The notes: generated from the letters alone by a model not told the origin. Shown: positions 1-8,237, counted from the stretch's first letter. The stretch: 64,000 bases of DNA from JABDIP01 sp965250245 (GCA_965250245.1 OZ252296.1:1860001-1924000); one strand, 5' to 3'. Made by a program: numbers and translations.

Positions 1-2
1 CC

Positions 3-335
3 CGCAGCCTTCTGCGTTCGACCGGATCGCCGCAGCAGGCCGCACCGAGCCGACCGGTCTCACAGCGGATTGGCAACCGGCCGAACCTGGCGCAGTTGAT
101 CCCGGCGGCGATGAAGACCTGGGTCAACAACGTCGCGATCCAGCACACCTACGCGCTGCACACCACCCAGGCCTGCTGGGCCTACATCACCGGCATCGGC
201 TGGCGGCGCATCAAGAGCGGCCAGGCGGACGGCGTCTCCAACGTCTTCGCGCTCTGCTGCCAGGCCAAGGGCGCGGGCACCAACGTCAACGCCTATGTGG
301 ACGGCAGCTTCCTCTACAACGTCGTCCAGCGCTGA
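3..335 (+). CDS. Small conserved protein, paralog of the next gene (5' end outside window)
   Basis: The frame is open from base 3, so the start may lie left of the window; a TTG at 96 or ATG at 111 could begin a shorter product. I do not recognise the family. The last ~70 residues match the next gene's product at about half of positions: a shared NVxxQ opening, QAxWA, GWxRxKxG, DGVxNV and GxNVN. The extra N-terminal ~38 residues are Pro/Gln/Arg-rich. There is no signal peptide or membrane segment. The gap to the next gene is 64 bp, consistent with one transcript. The function is unknown. Confidence 0.6.
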   Translation, partial: RSLLRSTGSPQQAAPSRPVSQRIGNRPNLAQLIPAAMKTWVNNVAIQHTYALHTTQACWAYITGIGWRRIKSGQADGVSNVFALCCQAKGAGTNVNAYVDGSFLYNVVQR

Positions 336-399
336 CGCGACGGAACGGCCCTTCGGAGCGGCTGGTCCGCCGGCCCTCCCGCAACACGGAGACAGTCTT

Positions 400-621
400 A
401 TGTGGAACAACAATGTTTCGGTCCAAACCGTCTACGCCACCAACGGATCACAGGCGGTCTGGGCCATCTTCGGCGGCATCGCCGGCTGGAAGCGGGTCAA
501 GACAGGTTCGCCCGACGGCGTCGGCAATGTCGCGGAGCTGTTGTCGGCGGCCAAGGCGCATGGCCGCAACGTCAACGTCTTCCTGCAGGGCAACGAGATC
601 GAACGGGCGCTGATGCTGTGA
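400..621 (+). CDS. Small conserved protein, 73 aa, tandem paralog
   Basis: The ATG at 400 follows a CGGAGA ribosome site at 386-391. An in-frame start at 295 would add residues that overlap the upstream gene and look unlike protein. The product is acidic to neutral and probably a single small beta-rich domain: it has regularly spaced aromatic and hydrophobic residues (VYA, VWAIF, GWKRVK) and ends with a short helix. It aligns almost end to end with the C-terminal 70 residues of the previous gene, so the pair is a tandem duplication. It has no Cys pairs, no signal peptide and no recognised domain. A proline-rich gene follows after 79 bp. Confidence 0.65.
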   Translation: MWNNNVSVQTVYATNGSQAVWAIFGGIAGWKRVKTGSPDGVGNVAELLSAAKAHGRNVNVFLQGNEIERALML

Positions 622-700
622 CGTGCCGACGGCCCGGCGGCGCCCGCCGCCGGGCCCGACGCTTCTGGCTGATCACCCATTCGAAAGGGAGCCTGAGATC

Positions 701-1363
701 ATGAATCTGGAGATCAACATCAAGGTGCCGATCGGCGAGGGCGTGTCCGTGACACAGACCGCCCAGCCGCAGGCGGCCGCCGAACCGGCGCCGCCGATGG
801 TCGACTATGCGCACCAGCCGGTCGCGCCGGCGACTGAACAACCGCCGCCGCTGGAGCAGCTTGCCCCGCCGGTGTCCGTCACCGCGGAGCCGGAGCCGCC
901 ACCGATCAGCGCGCTGGGATTGACCAATGGCGGGCCGCCGGCCGAGCACCAGCCGCCGACCCTGGACGAGATGGGCCTCGGCGCATTCGCGTCGGGCGCG
1001 GAGCCCGGGCCGCCATCCCTCGACTCGTTCGGATTGGCGGAGGTCGGCGCATCGGCGGAACCGGGCCCGCCGGATCTCGGCGAGTTGGGCCTCGCCGGGC
1101 CAACCGGGTCGCCCGCGGAACCCGGGCCGCCGCCGCTCGAGACATTGGAGAGCTATGCGGCGGCGCCGACAGCGGACGCGCCGCCGCCGATGGAGGCGAT
1201 TGGCGTGACCGATCTGCCCGCGGTCGCCGACGATCTCGGCCCGCCGCCGATCGAGGAGATCGAGGCGCCGGTCCCGGAGCCGGAGCAGCCGCTCATCGCC
1301 TCGAAGTCCAAGCGCAAGCCCCGCGCCAAGGCGGCCTCGCGGTCGGCGCCCCGCAAGACCTGA
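701..1363 (+). CDS. Proline-rich repeat protein with basic C-terminal tail, 220 aa
   Basis: The start is the ATG at 701, after an AAAGGGAG ribosome site at 685-692; an upstream in-frame start at 623 gives Arg/Pro-rich non-conserved residues. Residues 1-20 form a plausible beta strand. After that the chain is low-complexity and acidic, with an imperfect repeat of about 20-28 residues whose core is AEPGPPxLxxLGLA; I can see about seven degenerate units, for example EPGPPSLDSFGLA, EPGPPDLGELGLA and EPGPPPLETL. The last ~20 residues are strongly basic (KSKRKPRAK and on). It could be a linker, scaffold or surface-associated protein. The function is unknown, and it probably works with the two small paralogs upstream. 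Confidence 0.6.
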   Translation: MNLEINIKVPIGEGVSVTQTAQPQAAAEPAPPMVDYAHQPVAPATEQPPPLEQLAPPVSVTAEPEPPPISALGLTNGGPPAEHQPPTLDEMGLGAFASGAEPGPPSLDSFGLAEVGASAEPGPPDLGELGLAGPTGSPAEPGPPPLETLESYAAAPTADAPPPMEAIGVTDLPAVADDLGPPPIEEIEAPVPEPEQPLIASKSKRKPRAKAASRSAPRKT

Positions 1364-1392
1364 CCGCCGCCCGGCCGCGCTTGGCGAGGGCA

Positions 1393-1431
1393 GGGGCCGT
1401 CCCGACCACCCGGCCGGGACGGCCCTTCTTT
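1393..1431 (+). terminator. Rho-independent terminator
   Basis: An 11-bp perfect GC-rich stem (1394-1404 pairing with 1415-1425, loop 1405-1414) is followed by CTTCTTT. It sits 30 bp after the proline-rich gene and closes the first transcript. Confidence 0.75.
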
Positions 1432-1504
1432 GTGCGTTTCGCCGGTCGAGGCGCGCCGCATTCTGCTATGACCGGTTATCTGCCGCAGACAGGGGGTCAG
1501 GGCG

Positions 1505-1918
1505 ATGCCGATCAGCCGGTTCGTGGAGTACGAGGATGCGACGCCCGAAGTGCGGGCCGTCTACGACGACATCATGGCGACCCGCCAGGTCGATTGGGTC
1601 AACAATTTCTGGAAGGCGCTGGCGCAGCATCCGCCGACCCTGATCCGCACCTGGGAGAGCCTGAAGCAGGTGATGGCCCCCGGCGCGCTCGATCCGGCCA
1701 CCAAGGAAATGCTGTACGTCGCCGTCAGCATCGCCAATGACTGCGACTACTGCATCAACTCGCACATCGCCGGCGCCCGCAGGGCCGGCATGACCGAGGC
1801 GATGCTGGGCGAACTGCTTGCCGTGGTCGCCATGGCCAGCGAGACCAATGCACTGGCCACCGCCTATCAGGTGGAGCTCGACGAGCGCCTGCATGACGCA
1901 GCGCGGCAATCGGCGTAG
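1505..1918 (+). CDS. Carboxymuconolactone decarboxylase / AhpD-like protein, 137 aa
   Basis: This is an alkylhydroperoxidase D-like fold. The signature is Glu68, then Cys80-x2-Cys83-x3-His87 (CDYCINSH), the redox-active set used by AhpD-type enzymes to reduce peroxides through a disulfide relay. The length is normal for a single-domain family member. The start at 1505 follows an AGGGGG box. It stands alone, with a terminator before it and a 279-bp gap after it. The substrate cannot be inferred. A second member of the superfamily lies at 52755-53096. Confidence 0.85.
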   Translation: MPISRFVEYEDATPEVRAVYDDIMATRQVDWVNNFWKALAQHPPTLIRTWESLKQVMAPGALDPATKEMLYVAVSIANDCDYCINSHIAGARRAGMTEAMLGELLAVVAMASETNALATAYQVELDERLHDAARQSA

Positions 1919-2090
1919 TTGGGCGGGCCTTAGCCTAACACTCTGAATCGAAATGGCTGCTGCCAGTGGCAGCCGGGCATCTGCGAAGCCGACATGGTGC
2001 AGTTCCCGCATCGCAGCAAAACTCGGCCAAAGGCTCGCAAGAAATCACGCGTCGAAGCACTCTCTTCACAGGCTTTCCACAAATGAAATT

Positions 2091-2112
2091 ATGGTTAATG
2101 ATCGTTAACCAT
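2091..2112. promoter_or_regulatory. 22-bp near-perfect palindrome upstream of aioBA, candidate operator
   Basis: The core GGTTAATGATCGTTAACC (2093-2110) is flanked by AT on both sides. It makes two TGGTTAA half-sites facing each other, with two central mismatches. It lies in the AT-rich 2040-2180 segment of the otherwise empty 1919-2197 gap, 85 bp before aioB. The same half-site occurs in the opposite arrangement at the arsR start near 23855. Which regulator binds is not known. Confidence 0.4.
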
Positions 2113-2197
2113 CAAAGTTCCTGCGATTTCGGGCTTCCGACTGCAATAAAACCGTAACAATTAGTGGCAGTATCGCTGACATAAAGGGAGGGGTGTC

Positions 2198-2719
2198 ATG
2201 TCAAAATGCGATCGACTTGTTGAGGTCGGCCGGCGTCAATTCCTGCGCGGAGGGGCCGTCGCGACGGCCGGCGTCGCGGCTGCGGCGGTCGCGTCCCAGA
2301 CTCCCGCAAAGGCGCGGGCGCGGGTCGACTACCCGTCCAACCGGCTCGCCAATATCAGCGAGCTCAGCGACAACATCCCGATGGACATCGCCTATCCGGA
2401 CGCCGACTCGCCGGGCGTGCTGGTGAAGCTCGGCCGGTCCGTGCCCGGCGGCGCCGGACCCTCCGGCGACATCGTCGCCTACTCGGTGCTCTGCCCGCAC
2501 AAGGGCTATCCGCTGCTCTACCACAGTGCCGACCGGACCCTGAACTGCCCCGGCCACTACTCGCGCTTCGATGCCGAGATGGAGGGTCAGCAGATCTTCG
2601 GCATGGCCAATCAAAGCCTGCCGAAATTCGACCTGCGCATCGCCGACAACGGCGACATCTTCGCCGAGGGCGTGGATGAGTTGATCTACGGCCGCACCAA
2701 CAACGTGCTGGCGGATTAG
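2198..2719 (+). CDS. aioB: Arsenite oxidase small subunit, Rieske [2Fe-2S] protein
   Basis: This is the small subunit of periplasmic arsenite oxidase, passing electrons from the molybdenum subunit to cytochrome c. Residues 12-17 (RRQFLR) followed by an Ala/Gly-rich core form a Tat signal. The Rieske ligands are Cys99/His101 (CPHKG) and Cys117/His120 (CPGHYSRFD), with the AioB-typical spacing. At the two places where some AioB proteins have a disulfide there are Tyr104 and Gly119, so that bond is absent, as known for the Rhizobium NT-26 type. The C-terminal GVDELIYGR also fits the family. The start follows GGGAGGGG. aioA begins 11 bp downstream. Confidence 0.9.
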   Translation: MSKCDRLVEVGRRQFLRGGAVATAGVAAAAVASQTPAKARARVDYPSNRLANISELSDNIPMDIAYPDADSPGVLVKLGRSVPGGAGPSGDIVAYSVLCPHKGYPLLYHSADRTLNCPGHYSRFDAEMEGQQIFGMANQSLPKFDLRIADNGDIFAEGVDELIYGRTNNVLAD

Positions 2720-2730
2720 GGGAGGCGGAC

Positions 2731-5196
2731 ATGACCTACAAACGCGGCGTGGACCAGCTTCCGATCCCACCCCGGGACGCCACCGTCCAGAACGTCACCT
2801 GCGATTTCTGCATCGTCGGCTGCGGCTACAAGGCCTACAGCTGGGATCTCAACAGCCAGGGCGGCCCGCTGGCCGGCGACAACGCCTTCGGCGTCGACCT
2901 GTCGCGGCAGCAGGGCCCGGAATCCGAGGCCTGGTACCAGCCCTCGATGTACAACATCGTGGAGCAGGACGGCCGGCCGGTGCATCTCGTCATCAAGCCC
3001 GACCATGAGTGCGTGGTGAACCAGGGCCTGAACTCGGTGCGCGGCGGCCGCCTGGCCGAGACCCGCTATTCGCGGCAGACCGGGACTATGGCCGACCGGC
3101 TGACCCATCCGCTGGTCTGGCGCTACTCGCAGCACATGCCGACTTCCTGGGACGATTCCCTGTCCCTGGTCGCCGACGTCACCCGGCGGGTGATCGAGGA
3201 ATGGGGCGAGGACGGGCTGATCGTCTCCGCCTTCGACCATGGCGGTGCGGCCGGCGGCTACGAGAACACCTGGGGGACCGGCAAGCTCTATTTCGAGAGC
3301 ATGAAGGTCAAGAACATCCGCATCCACAACCGCCCGGCCTACAATTCCGAGGTCCATGCGACCCGCGACATGGGCATGGGCGAGCTCAACAATTCCTACG
3401 AGGATGCGGAGCTGGCCGACACCATCTTCTGCGTCGGCGCCAACTCGCTGGAAAACCAGACCAACTACTTCCTGGCCCACTGGGTGCCGAACATGCGCGG
3501 CGCCTCCATGGCCAAGAAGGCGCAGTTGATCCCGGGCGAGCCGCATGCGCCGGGCCGGGTCATCATCGTCGATCCCCGGCGTACCGTGACCGCCAATGTC
3601 TGCGAGATGGAGGCGGGGGCGGAGAACTTCCTGCACCTGGCGATCCGGCCCGGCACCGATCTGGCGCTGCTCAACGGCCTGCTGACCGAGATCGTCGACA
3701 AGGGCTGGCATGCCCAGGACTTCATCGCCCGGCACACCAGCGGCTTCGACGAGGCGCTGGAGGCCAACCGCACCAGCGTGGACGAGGCGGCCGGCATCAC
3801 CGGCCTCGACCCGGCCGACATCCGCAAGGCGGCGGCCTGGATCGCCGAGCCCAAGGCCGACGGCTCCTTGCGCCGCACCATGATGTGCTACGAGAAGGGG
3901 CTCATCTGGGGCAATGACAACTACCGGACCAACGCGGCCCTCGCCAATCTCGCCTTCGCTACCCACAGCGTCGGGCGCGAGGGCACCGGCTGTGTGCGCC
4001 TGGGTGGTCACCAGGAAGGCTATGTCCGCCCCAATGAGGGCCATGTCGGGCGGCCGGCGGCCTATGTCGACCAGCTGCTGATCAACGGCGAGGGCGGCAT
4101 CCACCATGTCTGGGCCGTCGACCATTTCAAGTCGACCCTGAACGCGGAGGAGTTCCGCCGTGCCTATCGCCGCCGCACCAACATCGTCAAGGAGGCGATG
4201 GACGCGATCCCCTATGGCGACCGCGAGGCCCAGGTGGAGACCATCGTCAACGCCATCCGCCGCGGCGGGCTGTTCAGCGTCGTGGTCGACATCCTGCCCA
4301 CCCCGATCGCCGAGGCCGCCCATGTGGTGCTGCCGGCGGCGACGGCGGGCGAGATGAACCTGACCTCCATGAACGGCGAGCGGCGTCTCAGGCTGACCGA
4401 GAAGTACATGGACGCGCCCGGCGAGGCGCTGCCGGACTGCCTGATCGCCGCCCGCATGGCCAACCACCTGGAACGCTCATTCCGGGCCGCCGGCGACAGC
4501 GCCACGGCCGACACGTTCCAGGGCTTCGACTGGGAGACCGAGGAAGACGCCTTCATGGACGGCTACCACGCCAATGCCGGCGGCGGGGAGCACGTCACCT
4601 ATGAGCGGCTGCGGGCCATGGGCACCAACGGGGTGCAGGAGCCGGTGACCGGCTTCGAGGATGGCAAGCTGATCGGCACCGCGCGGCTCTACACCGACGG
4701 GGTGTTCGGCACCTCGGACGGCAAGGCGCATTTCCAGGCGGCCCAGTGGCGCGGCCTGCAGGCGGCCGGCCGCGAGGCGCAACGGGACGCCTATCCGTTC
4801 CTGATCAACAACGGCCGCAAGAACATGATCTGGCAGAATATGTTCTACGACGTCCGCACGCCCTTCGTGATGGAGCGCTTCCCCGCCCCGCCGATCGAGA
4901 TGAACCCGGCGGACATGGATGCGCTCGGCGTGGAGGCCGGCGATCTGGTCGAAGTGTTCAACAATGTCGGGTCAACCCAGGCGATGGTGTACCCGGTGGA
5001 AACGGCCAGGCGCGGCGAATGCTTCATGCAGTTCTCCTCGCCCCAGGGCCAGGTCGGCAACGTGATCAGCGAGCACACCAACGAGCTGATCATCCCCAAC
5101 TACAAGAACGTCTGGGCCGACATCCGCCGCATCGGCCGCGCCCCCGGCGCCGACAGCATCAGCTTCAAGGCGCTGGAGTATCCGCAGGACGTCTAG
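2731..5196 (+). CDS. aioA: Arsenite oxidase large subunit, molybdopterin enzyme, 821 aa
   Basis: This is the catalytic subunit that oxidises As(III) to As(V). It has the family length (~825) and no signal of its own; it would be exported folded with AioB. Cys24-x2-Cys27-x3-Cys31 (CDFCIVGC) followed by a Ser-containing fourth position binds the 3Fe-4S cluster characteristic of arsenite oxidase. The molybdopterin-binding body follows, and there is a C-terminal dinucleotide-binding part after about residue 690. The gene lies 11 bp after aioB, so the pair is co-transcribed. No aioX, aioS, aioR, cytochrome c or ars gene follows directly, so control and the electron acceptor are encoded elsewhere. 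Confidence 0.92.
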   Translation: MTYKRGVDQLPIPPRDATVQNVTCDFCIVGCGYKAYSWDLNSQGGPLAGDNAFGVDLSRQQGPESEAWYQPSMYNIVEQDGRPVHLVIKPDHECVVNQGLNSVRGGRLAETRYSRQTGTMADRLTHPLVWRYSQHMPTSWDDSLSLVADVTRRVIEEWGEDGLIVSAFDHGGAAGGYENTWGTGKLYFESMKVKNIRIHNRPAYNSEVHATRDMGMGELNNSYEDAELADTIFCVGANSLENQTNYFLAHWVPNMRGASMAKKAQLIPGEPHAPGRVIIVDPRRTVTANVCEMEAGAENFLHLAIRPGTDLALLNGLLTEIVDKGWHAQDFIARHTSGFDEALEANRTSVDEAAGITGLDPADIRKAAAWIAEPKADGSLRRTMMCYEKGLIWGNDNYRTNAALANLAFATHSVGREGTGCVRLGGHQEGYVRPNEGHVGRPAAYVDQLLINGEGGIHHVWAVDHFKSTLNAEEFRRAYRRRTNIVKEAMDAIPYGDREAQVETIVNAIRRGGLFSVVVDILPTPIAEAAHVVLPAATAGEMNLTSMNGERRLRLTEKYMDAPGEALPDCLIAARMANHLERSFRAAGDSATADTFQGFDWETEEDAFMDGYHANAGGGEHVTYERLRAMGTNGVQEPVTGFEDGKLIGTARLYTDGVFGTSDGKAHFQAAQWRGLQAAGREAQRDAYPFLINNGRKNMIWQNMFYDVRTPFVMERFPAPPIEMNPADMDALGVEAGDLVEVFNNVGSTQAMVYPVETARRGECFMQFSSPQGQVGNVISEHTNELIIPNYKNVWADIRRIGRAPGADSISFKALEYPQDV

Positions 5197-5230
5197 TCGG
5201 AGCGTTCTGGCGGATCCAACCACTCACTGC

Positions 5231-5334
5231 GTCGTCCCCGGGCTTGACCCGGGGACCCAGTGAGAGGTCCGGCCAAGCCGCCGATTGATTGAACAGCCGC
5301 GACGGTGGGTCCCCGGGTCAAGCCCGGGGACGAC
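5231..5334. repeat. Palindromic intergenic repeat, CCCCGGG type
   Basis: Two perfect 28-nt inverted arms (5231-5258 and 5307-5334) enclose a 48-nt loop. The arms carry the common alphaproteobacterial CGTCCCCGGGCTTGACC unit. It lies between the convergent aioA and hxlR-type genes. Confidence 0.85.
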
Positions 5335-5400
5335 GGCTGGGCTTGCTGTGTCCGGCGCACCGTCCTGTGGACTGCATCAATCGACGATCGCCGTGTGGCA

Positions 5401-5754
5401 TCAGCCCGCTTCCGCCCGGTCCTTGAGCTTGTGGCCGACGGCGACGATGGCCTCGATGGCCGGCACCAGTTCCAGGCCGAGATCGGTCAGGGAGTACTCC
5501 ACCGACGGCGGCGAGGTCGGCTTGACCGCCCGATCGATGACGCCCTTTGCCTCCAGGGTCCGAAGCCGCTGGGTCAGCATCTTGGCCGAGACTCCGGGGA
5601 TATCCGCGCGCAATTCGCTGAAACGGCGCGGGCCGCCGCTCAGATACCAGATCACGTTCGGGGTCCAGGCGCCGCCCAGCACGGCCATGCATTCGGTCAG
5701 CGGGCAGGCGAGGGGCGGATGGGCGCTGCGGTTCTTGCGCATGGCGAGCGGCAT
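5401..5754 (-). CDS. HxlR-family transcriptional regulator
   Basis: A winged-helix regulator of about 117 residues. The N-terminal CPLTECMAVLGGAW with Cys17 is the HxlR hallmark, often a redox or electrophile sensor. It is followed by the FSELRADIPGVSAKMLTQ helix-turn-helix and a wing ending in YSLTDLG. I take ATG 5754 as start (an AGG lies about 8 nt upstream); a TTG at 5775 and an ATG at 5742 are alternatives. It is divergent from the glutathione S-transferase gene across a 133-bp AT-rich gap, so it probably controls that operon and itself. Confidence 0.85.
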   Translation of the reverse strand: MPLAMRKNRSAHPPLACPLTECMAVLGGAWTPNVIWYLSGGPRRFSELRADIPGVSAKMLTQRLRTLEAKGVIDRAVKPTSPPSVEYSLTDLGLELVPAIEAIVAVGHKLKDRAEAG

Positions 5755-5887
5755 GGGGCGACCTCGGGTTACCAAACGGAAACGCGATAATTGAGTAACA
5801 GAAGGTAATCTGATTTACAATGGTAACCATCAAGCCCACCTGTTCGGTCACGCCATCCGGCGCACACCGAACCAAGGGACTTCCACC

Positions 5888-6499
5888 ATGCAGCTCTACT
5901 ACAAGCCCGGCGCCTGCTCGCTTGCCTCCCATATCGTGCTCGAGGAGCTGGGCCAGCCATTCGATGTCGAGCGGGTCGACACCGCGGCCGGGATCACCGA
6001 GTCCGGCGCGGACTTCACCGCGATCAACCCGAAAGGCTACGTGCCGGCCCTGCGCCTCGACGATGGCCAGGTTCTGACCGAAGGCGCCGCCATCCTGCAG
6101 TTCCTGGCCGACCGCCGGCCCGATGCCGGTCTGGCTCCCGCCGCCGGGACTCTCCCGCGGGCGCGGCTGCAGGAGCATCTGAACTATGTCGCCTCCGAGC
6201 TGCACAAGGCCTTCGGACCGTTCTTCGCGCCGAATGCCACCGAGGCCGACAAGGCCCGCGCCGAAGACTCGGTTGCCGCGAAGTTCGATCGCGTCGAGGC
6301 GGACCTGGCCGATGGGCGGTCCTACCTGATGGGCGACGCCTTCTCGGTCGCCGACGCCTATCTGTTCGTGGTCGCGTCCTGGGCCCGCCCGAGCGGCATC
6401 GACCTGGAACGCTGGCCCAACCTGCGCGCCTACGTCACCCGGGTCGCCCGCCGCGACGCCGTGCGCCGGGCCATGCGCAGCGAAGGCCTGCTGGGTTAG
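5888..6499 (+). CDS. Glutathione S-transferase, beta-class-like, 203 aa
   Basis: The N-terminal thioredoxin-like domain begins MQLYYKPGACSLASH; Cys10 is the beta-class catalytic residue. NPKGYVPAL supplies the cis-Pro and LTEGAAIL the glutathione-binding Glu. The all-helical C-terminal domain spans about 85-200, with SVADAYLF as the N-capping box. It would conjugate or reduce electrophiles in the cytoplasm. It is first in a run with an NTF2-like protein (7-bp gap) and a tautomerase (17-bp gap), facing an HxlR regulator, which suggests an inducible response to reactive small molecules. Confidence 0.88.
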   Translation: MQLYYKPGACSLASHIVLEELGQPFDVERVDTAAGITESGADFTAINPKGYVPALRLDDGQVLTEGAAILQFLADRRPDAGLAPAAGTLPRARLQEHLNYVASELHKAFGPFFAPNATEADKARAEDSVAAKFDRVEADLADGRSYLMGDAFSVADAYLFVVASWARPSGIDLERWPNLRAYVTRVARRDAVRRAMRSEGLLG

Positions 6500-6506
6500 C
6501 CGGCCC

Positions 6507-6878
6507 ATGGATGCCCGCTATGCGGCGGTCACGGAGGTCCTGTCGCGCTATTTCGACGGCCTCCATGCCAGCGACACGGCGATCCTGTCCGAGGTCTTCC
6601 ATCCGGCGGCGCGGTACGTCTGCGCCGTCGACGGGCTGACCGATCTCGGCATGGAGGAATACTTGCCCATCGTCGACCGGCGCCCATCCCCCGCCAGCCG
6701 GGGCGAACCGCGCCGGGACGCGATCGACGAGATCCAGTTCGCCGGTCCGGTGACCGCCTTCGCCCGGGTCCGCTGTTCCATCGGGCCCAAGGACTTCACC
6801 GATTTCCTCACCCTGATCTTCACCGATGGCCGATGGCGCATCATCGCGAAGGTCTTCCACTACGATCTGCGCCCCTGA
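6507..6878 (+). CDS. NTF2-like / lumazine-binding-like protein, 123 aa
   Basis: The length and pattern fit a SnoaL/NTF2 cone fold: an N-terminal helix (VLSRYFDGLHASD), then FHPAARYV, and a C-terminal curved sheet ending FTDGRWRIIAKVFHYD. Such proteins are often small enzymes or ligand-binding subunits; no catalytic set can be assigned. It begins 7 bp after the GST stop and ends 17 bp before the tautomerase, so it is almost certainly in the same transcript. Confidence 0.7.
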   Translation: MDARYAAVTEVLSRYFDGLHASDTAILSEVFHPAARYVCAVDGLTDLGMEEYLPIVDRRPSPASRGEPRRDAIDEIQFAGPVTAFARVRCSIGPKDFTDFLTLIFTDGRWRIIAKVFHYDLRP

Positions 6879-6895
6879 CCGCGAGGAGAACCGTC

Positions 6896-7105
6896 ATGCC
6901 CTACGTCAACATCAAGATCACCCGCGAAGGCGCCACGCCGGACCAGAAGGCCGAGCTCATCAAGGGCGCCACCGACCTGCTGGTCCGCGTCCTGGACAAG
7001 TCGCCGGCAACAACGGTCGTCGCCATCGATGAGGTCGAGATGGAGGATTGGGGCATCGGCGGCCTCCCTGTCGAGGCGTACCGCCGCGCAGCCCGCTCCG
7101 GCTGA
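6896..7105 (+). CDS. 4-oxalocrotonate tautomerase-family enzyme, 69 aa
   Basis: MPYVNIKIT gives the catalytic Pro directly after the initiator Met. The beta-alpha-beta fold and length match the 4-OT/PptA family, which interconvert keto-enol tautomers as oligomers. The ATG at 6896 follows GAGGAG at 882-887 of that kilobase; an earlier in-frame start at 6833 would bury the required N-terminal Pro and is rejected. It is last in the GST operon. The substrate is unknown. Confidence 0.85.
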   Translation: MPYVNIKITREGATPDQKAELIKGATDLLVRVLDKSPATTVVAIDEVEMEDWGIGGLPVEAYRRAARSG

Positions 7106-7128
7106 CGGCGCCTCGTCACCAATCCAGA

Positions 7129-7212
7129 CCGTCATTGCGAGGAGCCGAAGGCGACGCGGCAATCCACTGCCGACGGAGAGAGTGGATTGCCGCGCTTCGC
7201 TCGCAATGACGG
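7129..7212. repeat. Palindromic intergenic repeat, CGTCATTGCGA type, copy 1
   Basis: The outer arms are 7129-7140 and 7201-7212 (CCGTCATTGCGA). An inner imperfect stem carries GGCAATCCACT and its complement. It lies between the convergent tautomerase and AraC-type genes. Other copies are at 25451 and 51085. Confidence 0.85.
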
Positions 7213-7225
7213 TTCGGGTCTGGGA

Positions 7226-8092
7226 TCAGGCGGCCTCGGCCGGGACCAGCGGCATGTAGATGTCGGTCAGGAGTTCCGGCGGCGGGGTTTCGCGCGGGTC
7301 GTTGAGATAGTCCTCGAACATCGGCTCGTCCGCGGTTTCGCGGCCGGAATTCTTCAGCCAGTCCGCGAAGAACCACTGATAGGCCGCTGGCATCTCGGCA
7401 TAGGGGCCCTTGTAGCGAAGCACCGCATACTCGCCGCCGGCGATGGGCGTCAGCTCCACCGGCGGCTCGACCGCAAACCCGTCCGAGACCACTACGCCGG
7501 CCCGCGAGCGCAACTCCTCTTCCGGCACGGCGTCCGGATCGTCGTAGTAGATGCCGATGGTCTTCCGCACCTGGCCCATCAGGTTGCGCACGGCGAGCCA
7601 GCCGAAGACGGTCTCGAAGCTGCGCCCGACCTCCATGTAGGAGCCTTTGTGTTCGACGGTCACCGCCGCCATGTCCGGAATCGTCCGGATCGTCACCTCG
7701 TACATGCCCTCGATCCTCTCGCAAAACGCGTCCTTGAGCCGGACATGATTGCCGGCCCGGCGGTACTGCGCCGGCGGCATGCCGAACGCAGCGCTGAAGA
7801 TGCGGGTGAAGGATTGCAGGTTGGGGTAGCCGCATTTGCGGGCCACCTCCTCGACCGGCATGTCCGACCGGACCAGATACCCGGCCGCCCGGCTGAGCCG
7901 GACGCGCTTGACCGTCGCGGCGATGGTCTCGCCATGCACCGCGCGGTAGATGCGGTGCCAATGATAGGGCGACAGGCAGGCGATCTCGGCCAGCCGGTTC
8001 AGATCGATATCCTCGTCCAGATGGTCGTGGATATAGGCCGTCACCCGGGCCAGCCGGTCCTCATAGCGCTGCCAACTCGGCGTCTTGCCCAT
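7226..8092 (-). CDS. AraC-family regulator with GyrI-like effector domain, 288 aa
   Basis: Residues 1-105 hold two helix-turn-helix units (NRLAEIACLSPYHWHRIY and VEEVARKCGYPNLQSFTRIF), as in AraC/Rob proteins. Residues ~125-288 form a GyrI/SOUL-like small-molecule-binding domain (EHKGSYMEV, AVLRYKGPYAEM). The layout is that of Rob/BmrR-like multidrug-sensing regulators. ATG 8092 is chosen because the ~51 residues upstream of it in frame are not family-like. No clear target gene is adjacent. Confidence 0.88.
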   Translation of the reverse strand: MGKTPSWQRYEDRLARVTAYIHDHLDEDIDLNRLAEIACLSPYHWHRIYRAVHGETIAATVKRVRLSRAAGYLVRSDMPVEEVARKCGYPNLQSFTRIFSAAFGMPPAQYRRAGNHVRLKDAFCERIEGMYEVTIRTIPDMAAVTVEHKGSYMEVGRSFETVFGWLAVRNLMGQVRKTIGIYYDDPDAVPEEELRSRAGVVVSDGFAVEPPVELTPIAGGEYAVLRYKGPYAEMPAAYQWFFADWLKNSGRETADEPMFEDYLNDPRETPPPELLTDIYMPLVPAEAA

Positions 8093-8237
8093 CTCTCGCC
8101 CGCTCCCTTCACGTCGCGGCGCAACTCCAGCACGAACCGATTTGACAAATCTTGCGGAGTTGCTGCTGAGGGCTGGTCGTGACAGGTCCGTAGGCAGCGC
8201 CCTCAGGTCATGGCGGGAAACCACCTCTTCCATCACG

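Noticed and set aside
2150..2185. Possible sigma-54 promoter before aioB (TGGCAGTATCGCTGAC)
   Set aside because: The -12 GC is missing at the required 10-nt spacing from the GG.
2716..4467. 583-codon open frame antisense to aioA
   Set aside because: Antisense to a clear arsenite oxidase; composition is His/Gly/Arg-rich with no domain.
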